This document shows, in pieces, positions 1 through 5,002 of a DNA stretch of 5,002 nucleotides. Below the pieces are notes generated by a model. The model worked only from the letters and a program-made list of their open reading frames with translations, searched no databases and was not told the DNA's origin. A program made the position numbers and the translations under genes. The DNA comes from Desulfuromonadaceae bacterium (GTDB lineage: Bacteria; Desulfobacterota; Desulfuromonadia; Desulfuromonadales; Geopsychrobacteraceae), in contig DAOWKG010000255.1 in the NCBI GenBank assembly GCA_030639985.1, positions 1-5,002 on the forward strand, in the 5' to 3' direction. Positions within the stretch are counted from its first letter, which is position 1. Each line of letters begins with the position of its first letter.

Positions 1-349
1 AGGCATTGATAATTATAATCAGGTCGCTAAGTTGCTCCGAAAAAGGGGGGCGATTAATGACCAAAGTATAACGAATAAATTCTTTACAACGATTAACCCG
101 CAATTCACTTAATGCTGGATCGCGCAGAATCAAAAGTTGTTTTTCAATATTTTCCTGTGCCAGAAGGTTTTGCTGCAGATCACGAGCAAGTTCAAAAACA
201 CGAAATTTTACGTTTACCAGATGTTCAGTATCGTGATTCTGCTGATGAAGAGATGAGAGGGCGAAGCCAACGGCCAATAAAGTGAAAAAAACCACTACCA
301 GATATCCGATAATGACTTTTTTAGTTACCGTTGAAAATAAACTCAGCAT
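1..349 (-). CDS. N-terminal fragment of a membrane-anchored sensor protein, probably a sensor histidine kinase (runs off the left edge)
   Basis: The frame opens at ATG 349-347 and stays open to the window edge, giving 116 complete codons. An in-frame TAG lies at 361-359, so no earlier start is possible. The start has only a weak G-rich ribosome site (GGCGGGG, three bases before the ATG). Residues 1-11 are short and basic at the end (TKK). Residues 12-34 form one strong transmembrane helix (VIIGYLVVVFFTLLAVGFAL). Residues 35-116 are polar and look helical, with heptad-like leucines (e.g. LARDLQQNLLAQENIEKQLL, 54-73), as in four-helix-bundle periplasmic sensor regions of histidine kinases and chemoreceptors. 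Lengths and order match the N-terminus of HAMP-containing sensor kinases. The kinase domain itself is outside the window, so a chemoreceptor or diguanylate cyclase remains possible. It is co-directional with the liv operon, 72 bases after livF. Confidence 0.72.
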   Translation of the reverse strand, partial: MLSLFSTVTKKVIIGYLVVVFFTLLAVGFALSSLHQQNHDTEHLVNVKFRVFELARDLQQNLLAQENIEKQLLILRDPALSELRVNRCKEFIRYTLVINRPPFSEQLSDLIIIINA

Positions 350-372
350 AAACCCCGCCTAAGAAACCAAGT

Positions 373-402
373 AGTATAGACATTGAATGGGACCGTACTT
401 AA
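373..402 (-). promoter_or_regulatory. Possible sigma70-type promoter for the sensor gene
   Basis: On the minus strand a good -10 hexamer, TATACT (378-373), lies 18 bases after a weak -35-like TTAAGT (402-397). Transcription from here would begin around 366 and give a leader of under 20 bases before the ATG at 349. The -35 matches the consensus at only three of six positions, so this is tentative. No stem followed by a T-run separates livF from this gene, so readthrough from the liv operon is an alternative way to express it. Confidence 0.28.
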
Positions 403-421
403 AAAAGACAACGACAAGCGA

Positions 422-1129
422 CTACATACCCAGATACGCCTTACGTACATCATCATTCGCCAGGAGGTTGTCAGCAGAATCAACCAGAGAGATGCGCCCA
501 TTCTCCATAACATAGCCGCGATCAGCCAATTTTAATGCCTGATTTGCATTCTGCTCAACCAGAAAAATCGTAGTATTGCTCTCTTTATTGATCTGGCGAA
601 TAATTTCAAAAATCTGTTTTATAATCAATGGTGCTAATCCCAGTGACGGCTCATCCAGTAAAAGTACCCGAGGTCTTGCCATCAACGCTCGAGAGATTGC
701 CAACATCTGTTGTTCACCACCAGACAATGTCCCTCCAAGCTGGGTCTTACGTTTTTCCAAAATTGGGAACAGGGTCATGACATAATTCAAATCCTGCTGA
801 ATCAAGCGCTTATTCCTACGCAGAAAGGCCCCCATTTCGAGGTTTTCCAATACCGTCAGATCGGGAAATATCCGTCGCCCTTCGGGCACCTGAATTATCC
901 CTTTTTCGACAATTTTATCGGCGCTCAGATCCTGGATAGGATCACCGTCAAAAATAATTTCGCCATGACGTGGTGGGGTAATCCCACAAATTGACATCAG
1001 GGTGGTGGTTTTACCAGCGCCATTAGCACCGATCAGAGCAACAATTTCTCCCTCATTAATCTCAATCGAAACATCTTTCAATGCCTGAATATTACCATAA
1101 TAGGTCTGAATATTATTAAGTTTAAGCAT
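422..1129 (-). CDS. livF: LivF: ATP-binding protein of branched-chain amino acid ABC importer
   Basis: Cytoplasmic ATPase subunit, expected to pair with LivG and drive import through LivH-LivM. With the start at 1129 it has 235 residues, close to E. coli LivF. Visible motifs are Walker A GANGAGKTT (34-42), Q-loop Gln80 in IIQVPEG, signature LSGGEQQ (135-141), Walker B RVLLLDEPS (154-162) and D-loop SLGLAP (162-167). The segment VPEGRRIFPDLTVLENL is typical of LivF. The H-loop position is Gln193 (LVEQNAN) rather than His, as is usual in LivF proteins. An upstream ATG at 1156 would give 244 residues. The start at 1129 is preferred because the protein then begins MLKLNNIQTYYGN, as the family does, with GGGAG nine bases upstream. 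Its ATG overlaps the livG stop by 8 nt (ATGCTTAA), which suggests translational coupling. It is the last transporter gene of the operon. Confidence 0.96.
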   Translation of the reverse strand: MLKLNNIQTYYGNIQALKDVSIEINEGEIVALIGANGAGKTTTLMSICGITPPRHGEIIFDGDPIQDLSADKIVEKGIIQVPEGRRIFPDLTVLENLEMGAFLRRNKRLIQQDLNYVMTLFPILEKRKTQLGGTLSGGEQQMLAISRALMARPRVLLLDEPSLGLAPLIIKQIFEIIRQINKESNTTIFLVEQNANQALKLADRGYVMENGRISLVDSADNLLANDDVRKAYLGM

Positions 1130-1922
1130 CGTCATCATCTCCCAGATAAGCTTCAATCACTTTCGGATTATCCTTAATTTGCTGCGGAGTCCCTTCAGCG
1201 ATCTTTTTACCGTACTCCATAACATAAATGGGATCTGAAATATTCATAACCAATTTCATATCATGTTCAATCAATAAAATAGCTATTTTATCTTCGCTGC
1301 TAATTTTACGAATTAAATGGACCAGCTCATCAGTTTCTTGTGGGTTCATTCCCGCAGCTGGTTCGTCCAACAACAGCAGAAACGGATCGGTAGCCATAGC
1401 TCGAGCTATTTCGAGTCGTCGTTGCGCACCATAGGGAAGGTTCTTGGAAAACTCGTTGGCAAAATCTTCCAAACCAACTTTTTCCAGCAACCGATAACTG
1501 GTTTCGACGATTTGTCTTTCCTCTTCACGGACACTTTTGTCACGGATAATTGAGCGAAAAATTCCCGATTTAGTCCGGCAATGGCGACCGATCATTACAT
1601 TTTCTAAAACCGTCATTTCTTGGAAAAGACGGATATTTTGAAAGGTCCGCGCCAACCCCATTTCGGTCACTTTATTCGGCTTCAAACCGTTTAAGCGGCG
1701 GGTTTTAAGACCTTTTGGATGCAGTAGAACATCCCCCTTGGTGGGATTATAAATTCCCGTAACACAATTAAAAAAAGTTGTCTTACCGGCACCATTTGGG
1801 CCGATCAAGGCAGCTATTTCACCTTCGTGGATCTCGAGACTGACACTATCGACAGCACGAAGACCGCCGAAATCCATCGTTAACCCCTTGACTTCAAGCA
1901 GTTTATGTTTTTTATCAGCCAT
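1122..1922 (-). CDS. livG: LivG: ATP-binding protein of branched-chain amino acid ABC importer
   Basis: Cytoplasmic ATPase subunit of 266 residues, slightly longer than E. coli LivG. Motifs in order: Walker A GPNGAGKTT (41-49), Q-loop Gln95 in the LivG-typical ARTFQNIRLF (91-100), signature LPYGAQRRLE (162-171; the YGAQ form of LSGGQ seen across LivG), Walker B FLLLLDEPAAG (181-191) and switch His220 in LLIEHDM. The C-terminal segment with VIEAYLG (255-261) matches the extra tail found on branched-chain amino acid ATPases. The protein then ends in four aspartates and an alanine. The start at 1922 overlaps the livM stop by 8 nt (ATGGCTGA). A possible ribosome site AAAGGGG (1939-1933) lies ten bases upstream. 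LivG keeps the catalytic His that LivF lacks, so the heterodimer's two ATP sites are probably unequal, as is known for this family. Confidence 0.97.
   Translation of the reverse strand: MADKKHKLLEVKGLTMDFGGLRAVDSVSLEIHEGEIAALIGPNGAGKTTFFNCVTGIYNPTKGDVLLHPKGLKTRRLNGLKPNKVTEMGLARTFQNIRLFQEMTVLENVMIGRHCRTKSGIFRSIIRDKSVREEERQIVETSYRLLEKVGLEDFANEFSKNLPYGAQRRLEIARAMATDPFLLLLDEPAAGMNPQETDELVHLIRKISSEDKIAILLIEHDMKLVMNISDPIYVMEYGKKIAEGTPQQIKDNPKVIEAYLGDDDDA
1139..1143 (-). promoter_or_regulatory. Ribosome binding site deciding the livF start
   Basis: The minus-strand run GGGAG is followed by ATGATGACGATG, which contains three in-frame ATGs. The spacing is 0 bases to the ATG at 1138, 3 to the one at 1135 and 9 to the one at 1129. 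Only the last is a workable distance, so livF most likely starts at 1129. The site lies inside the last codons of livG and also encodes part of its C-terminal YLGD stretch. Confidence 0.6.
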
Positions 1923-3141
1923 CGTTACTTTGCCCCTTTAAACCCTTATATTCATATTTTTGTCGCAACCCGCTAATAATCCCTTGGGGTCGGAAAATCA
2001 TCATCAATACCATTGCGGCACCAAATGCCAACATCCTATATTCGGAAAATGCCCGCATATATTCAGGCAGCAAGATCAAAATGAAAGCTCCAAGAATCAC
2101 CCCGAGTATCGACCCCATCCCCCCCAGTACTACTATCGAAAGGATAATTGCCGATTCCATAAAGGTAAAACTGGCGGGGTTAATAAATGTCGTCTTTGAG
2201 GCAAACAAAACCCCAACCATACCAGCCCAGAATGCTCCCAAGGCATACGCCGAAAGTTTGGTACGAGCCATATCAATACCCATGGCGACGCATGCAATTT
2301 CATCCTCGCGCAAGGCAATCCAGGCACGCCCAATGCGACTGTTTTTCAGACGATTGGTAACAATGATGGTGAACACCACCATGGCAATCATGATGTAATA
2401 TATGTAGTTAGTATGACTTGCCAGGTTCATATCAAGTCCGAACAACCCGGGCTTATCAATATTGGCAATACCACTTGGTCCAAATGAAAGTGCGGTCCAA
2501 TTTTCCATTACCACCTTGAAGATCATCCCGAACCCCAGGGTTACAATAGCGAGATAATCCCCCCGTAGCCGCAAAATAGGGAAACCTAAAATTATTCCGA
2601 ACAAACAACCGACAAGACCTCCAACTGGAAGCATCAACCAGAAGCTGACATCAAAGTGGTGATTAATAATAGCAAACGTATAGGCACCGATACCAAAGAA
2701 AGCGACGTAACCCAGGTCAAGCATCCCCGCCAAACCAACGTTGATATTGAGACCAAGTCCCAACACCACATAAATCAATGCCGAAATCATAATGGTAGTT
2801 TGGTAGGTATCAAATACTTGTGGATAAATGAGAGCCACAATCAGCAAAACCCCCATCGCTTTATAGCGAAAGGACTCATCCTCAAGGAGGATTTGCAGTT
2901 TACCACGAGTGTCACCACCGGCCTCCTCAACCTTCTTTTGCACCAGCTTTCTTGCCAACATATAGCGCCACAGGTAGGAAAGGACAAAACTTCCCGCCGC
3001 TATCCAGACCATATTCATCCAGCGCCATTCAACCACGTTGTTCATGGTGTTGACCCGTACCACTACCAGCGGGAAAGTCAAAAAGACAAACCAGATTGAA
3101 ACGATAATTGATTGTTTAAACTCCTGCATCATAGTTGTCAT
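1915..3141 (-). CDS. livM: LivM: permease protein of branched-chain amino acid ABC importer
   Basis: Inner-membrane channel subunit of 408 residues, expected to pair with LivH. The conserved LivM core is clear: GLGLNINVGLAGMLDLGYVA (128-147) followed by FFGIGAY, FPILRLRGDYLAIVTLGFG (187-205), the cytoplasmic coupling loop around REDEIACVAMGID (278-290) and the C-terminal FRPQGI (383-388). About eight or nine hydrophobic segments lie between residues 96 and 384. An N-terminal extension (1-95) carries two further hydrophobic stretches (about 11-30 and 43-61) and then a charged linker (about 62-95). It resembles the extension that makes E. coli LivM longer than LivH. The start at 3141 is supported by AAGGTG (3152-3147), five bases upstream and inside the last codons of livH. 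The gene follows livH by 2 nt and overlaps livG by 8 nt. Confidence 0.96.
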   Translation of the reverse strand: MTTMMQEFKQSIIVSIWFVFLTFPLVVVRVNTMNNVVEWRWMNMVWIAAGSFVLSYLWRYMLARKLVQKKVEEAGGDTRGKLQILLEDESFRYKAMGVLLIVALIYPQVFDTYQTTIMISALIYVVLGLGLNINVGLAGMLDLGYVAFFGIGAYTFAIINHHFDVSFWLMLPVGGLVGCLFGIILGFPILRLRGDYLAIVTLGFGMIFKVVMENWTALSFGPSGIANIDKPGLFGLDMNLASHTNYIYYIMIAMVVFTIIVTNRLKNSRIGRAWIALREDEIACVAMGIDMARTKLSAYALGAFWAGMVGVLFASKTTFINPASFTFMESAIILSIVVLGGMGSILGVILGAFILILLPEYMRAFSEYRMLAFGAAMVLMMIFRPQGIISGLRQKYEYKGLKGQSNDG

Positions 3142-3143
3142 TT

Positions 3144-4046
3144 TTACACCTTCTGCTTCGTAACTTTGCCGAGAATTCCAGCTGGCCGCAGTATCAGAAT
3201 AAGAATCAGCAGCCCAAAGGTAAAGACATCTTCATAGTCACTGGAGATATAACCGGCAGCAAAACTTTCTGCCCAGCCCAGAACCAATCCGCCGATAACT
3301 GCTCCAGGGATGGAGCCGATACCACCAAGAACCGCAGCAGTAAAAGCTTTTACCCCGGCAAGAAAACCGACATAAAAGTTTACCTGACCGATATATGACG
3401 CCACCAGAACACCACCAATAGCAGCCAGTGCCGAACCAATAATAAACGTCAATGATATGATTCGGTCGACATTGACTCCAACCAACCGGGCCATATCCAT
3501 ATCCTGCTGGGTTGCCCGCATTGCCTTACCTACCCGGGATTTTTTTATCAGCAACGTCAATAGGATCATGGTAACGAAAGTAGTAATCAAAATTACCAGT
3601 TCCGGAGATCCGATAATATGAGCCACCGGTTCCATGAATGCAAAATCGGGAATTAATCGTGGAAAAGGGAGAAAGTCGGGAGTTTGTGCCAGCAATACAT
3701 AGTTTTGTAAAAATATCGACATACCGATAGCACTGATCAATGGTGATAAACGTGGTGCTCCGCGCAATGGGCGATAAGCGACCTTCTCTAACGTATAACC
3801 ATAAGCACAAGCATAAATCACCGCGACTATTCCAGCTAGAATCAGAATCGACACTCCGCTTAGACCATAGATAGTACAAATCCCGGCGACAATTAGTGCC
3901 ACAAAGGCACCAATCATGTAGATCTCCCCGTGGGCAAAATTGATCAACTGAATAATGCCGTAAACCATGGTGTAGCCAAGGGCAATCAGAGCATAGATAC
4001 TACCTCGAGTTAAACCACCAAAGAAGAGTTCAAGAAAATATTCCAT
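3144..4046 (-). CDS. livH: LivH: permease protein of branched-chain amino acid ABC importer
   Basis: Inner-membrane channel subunit of 300 residues, close to the usual LivH length. The N-terminus carries the family hallmark: GLTRGSIYALIALGYTMVYG (11-30) followed by IIQLINFAHGE. Other LivH features are YRPLRGAPRLSPLISAIGMS (91-110), the cytoplasmic coupling loop RATQQDMDMARLVGVNVDR (177-195), AFTAAVLGGIGSIPGA (234-249) and the C-terminal LRPAGILG (286-293). About eight hydrophobic segments are visible. An in-frame TAG nine bases upstream limits the start to the ATG at 4046. The ribosome site is poor (GGTAG, six bases upstream). It lies 146 bases after the binding-protein gene, with a strong hairpin between them, so its expression may be set below that of the binding protein. 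Confidence 0.96.
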   Translation of the reverse strand: MEYFLELFFGGLTRGSIYALIALGYTMVYGIIQLINFAHGEIYMIGAFVALIVAGICTIYGLSGVSILILAGIVAVIYACAYGYTLEKVAYRPLRGAPRLSPLISAIGMSIFLQNYVLLAQTPDFLPFPRLIPDFAFMEPVAHIIGSPELVILITTFVTMILLTLLIKKSRVGKAMRATQQDMDMARLVGVNVDRIISLTFIIGSALAAIGGVLVASYIGQVNFYVGFLAGVKAFTAAVLGGIGSIPGAVIGGLVLGWAESFAAGYISSDYEDVFTFGLLILILILRPAGILGKVTKQKV

Positions 4047-4100
4047 AAGTAACTACCAACCGTTAAGAGAAAAAATGTATTTTCCGGGAGTCAACAAAAC

Positions 4101-4134
4101 TTCAGGGGACTGGTGCAAACACCAGTCCCCTGAA
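4101..4134 (-). terminator. Intercistronic hairpin between livK and livH (attenuating terminator or mRNA-stabilising stem)
   Basis: A perfect 15-bp inverted repeat (TTCAGGGGACTGGTG and its complement, arms 4101-4115 and 4120-4134) encloses a 4-base loop. Read on the minus strand it begins about 58 bases after the livK stop. It is followed by GTTTTGTTG, a short and interrupted T-rich tail. That suits a leaky intrinsic terminator or a 3'-end barrier to exonucleases better than a full stop, because livH-livF follow in the same direction without an obvious promoter. The stem is certain; its function is inferred. Confidence 0.75.
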
Positions 4135-4192
4135 AAGGTTTCATAGAACAGAATTAATACTTAAAAATATAATTCATGTATCAAACACAAAG

Positions 4193-5002
4193 CTATTTAA
4201 TTTCGATAAATTTGAGATCTTCGATTTTGTATACTGAGAAACCAACACCCTCAGCATCACCTTTACTGTCAAACTTGATTTTACCAACTGGTGTCTCTAC
4301 ATACTCGGTGCGCAGTGCATTAGTCACCGCATCGTAATCGGTAGAGCCAGCTTTTTCGATCGCATTCAACAGTGCCAGAGCAGCGGAATATCCCTCTTGA
4401 AAGAAGGTACCAGGCTCAGCACCATACTCAGCTTTGAATTCGGCAGTAGCTGCAGCATTAAGCGGCAGAGTGGAAAGATCACGAGGACCGGTAACATAAG
4501 CACCATTTGCGGCATCGCCAGCCACCTTAAGGAAACTTTGATCCTTAACGCCATCACAAGAAATAAAGGTAACATCAAGACGCTTACGTTGCATCTGACT
4601 AACCAGTTTGGATGCCTCTGGGTGATAACCACCGAAAATCAAAGCATCAGCTTCGTTTTTACGGACTTTCTGTACAATAGAGGAATAATCCATCGCACCC
4701 GGGGTAACTCCCTCAAACAGAACGACTTCAACTTTATCAGACTGATCCAGATACAATTTGGCAAACTCAGCAAAACCTTTACCGTAATCACCTTTGTCAT
4801 GCAGAACGGCAACTTTTTTTACACCCAGCTCGTTGATAGCGAATTCAACCGCAATTTTTGCCTGCATATCATCAGAAGCGATGGTACGGAAAAAGTTTGG
4901 ATAATCACCACTTTGGGTCAGTGGTGGATTAGTAGCAGAAGGTGACATAACCGGAATCTTGGCATCTTTATAAATACCCAGAGCAGCTTTGGTAGCACCA
5001 GA
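4193..5002 (-). CDS. livK: Branched-chain amino acid-binding periplasmic protein, C-terminal part (LivK/LivJ type; start beyond the right edge)
   Basis: The frame is open from the right edge to the TAG at 4195-4193, giving 269 residues. The methionine at 4948 is internal: the family-typical sequence (SGATKAALGIYKDAKIPVMS) continues upstream of it to the edge. About 100 N-terminal residues, including the export signal, are missing. It belongs to the Leu/Ile/Val-binding, type I periplasmic-binding fold. Landmarks in visible-residue numbering are SPSATNPPLT (20-29), HDKGDYGKG (68-76), GGYHPEA (124-130), ISCDGVKD (147-154), TFFQEGYSAAL (199-209) and VGKIKFDSKGD (239-249). By remembered comparison with E. 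coli LivJ, these hold the counterparts of Ala100-Thr102, Tyr150, Tyr202, Glu226 (here Asp150) and Phe276. Leu/Ile/Val is the likely ligand class, but relatives bind other amino acids or even aromatic acids. The operon position supports the role; LivJ and LivK cannot be told apart here. Confidence 0.95.
   Translation of the reverse strand, partial: SGATKAALGIYKDAKIPVMSPSATNPPLTQSGDYPNFFRTIASDDMQAKIAVEFAINELGVKKVAVLHDKGDYGKGFAEFAKLYLDQSDKVEVVLFEGVTPGAMDYSSIVQKVRKNEADALIFGGYHPEASKLVSQMQRKRLDVTFISCDGVKDQSFLKVAGDAANGAYVTGPRDLSTLPLNAAATAEFKAEYGAEPGTFFQEGYSAALALLNAIEKAGSTDYDAVTNALRTEYVETPVGKIKFDSKGDAEGVGFSVYKIEDLKFIEIK

Noticed and set aside
398..422. T-rich tract after livF on the minus strand as an intrinsic terminator
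   Set aside because: The preceding bases (GTCGCTTGTCGTTGTC) hold short direct repeats, not an inverted repeat, so no stem forms.
1130..1156. Longer livF beginning at ATG 1156
   Set aside because: It would add nine residues (MKLIWEMMT) not typical of LivF and has no ribosome site at a suitable distance; the start at 1129 has both.
1960..2398. Plus-strand open frames opposite livM
   Set aside because: They lie antisense to a strongly conserved permease, have low-complexity polar composition and no recognisable family.
4089..4094. TTGACT on the minus strand just after the livK-livH hairpin, resembling a -35 element for a livH promoter
   Set aside because: No acceptable -10 lies 16-18 bases downstream; the nearest candidate (TCTTAA) is about 20 bases away and matches poorly.
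4136..4192. AT-rich stretch after livK with TTGATA and TATTAA that could be a promoter, and a seven-codon ATG frame
   Set aside because: The spacer is 19 bases, the -10 is weak, and AT-rich sequence gives such matches by chance. The tiny frame has no ribosome site.
4397..4945. A 182-codon plus-strand open frame opposite the binding-protein gene
   Set aside because: The opposite strand encodes an unmistakable Leu/Ile/Val-binding protein; this frame has no family features and is a shadow of it.

Overview
The window is one coherent operon read entirely on the minus strand: a high-affinity branched-chain amino acid (HAAT/Liv-type) ABC importer. It is followed by the start of a membrane-anchored sensor protein. 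Moderate AT-richness, the livKHMGF order and the Liv sequences suggest a Gram-negative proteobacterium, possibly the Geobacter/Desulfuromonas/Pelobacter group. That placement is an impression from recall, not a search result.

Layout in the direction of transcription (right to left). Positions 5002-4193 hold the C-terminal 269 residues of a periplasmic substrate-binding protein (LivK/LivJ type), whose start and signal peptide lie beyond the right edge. Positions 4192-4047 form a 146-base intergenic gap with a perfect 15-bp hairpin. Next come livH (permease, 4046-3144), livM (permease, 3141-1915), livG (ATPase, 1922-1122) and livF (ATPase, best start 1129, stop at 422). The four transporter genes are tightly packed: livH and livM are 2 nt apart, and livM/livG and livG/livF each overlap by 8 nt. 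After a 72-base gap, an ATG at 349 opens a reading frame that runs off the left edge. It encodes an N-terminal membrane anchor and a helical sensory region, most likely of a sensor histidine kinase.

Working model: the binding protein captures leucine/isoleucine/valine or a related amino acid in the periplasm and delivers it to the LivH-LivM channel, and LivG-LivF power import with ATP. The hairpin after the binding-protein gene fits partial termination or 3'-end protection, which would make binding protein in excess over the membrane complex. No mobile element, CRISPR array, RNA gene or evidently new system is visible. The points worth a second look are modest: the hairpin, the paired 8-nt overlaps, a Glu-to-Asp change in the presumed ligand pocket of the binding protein, and the adjacent sensor gene.
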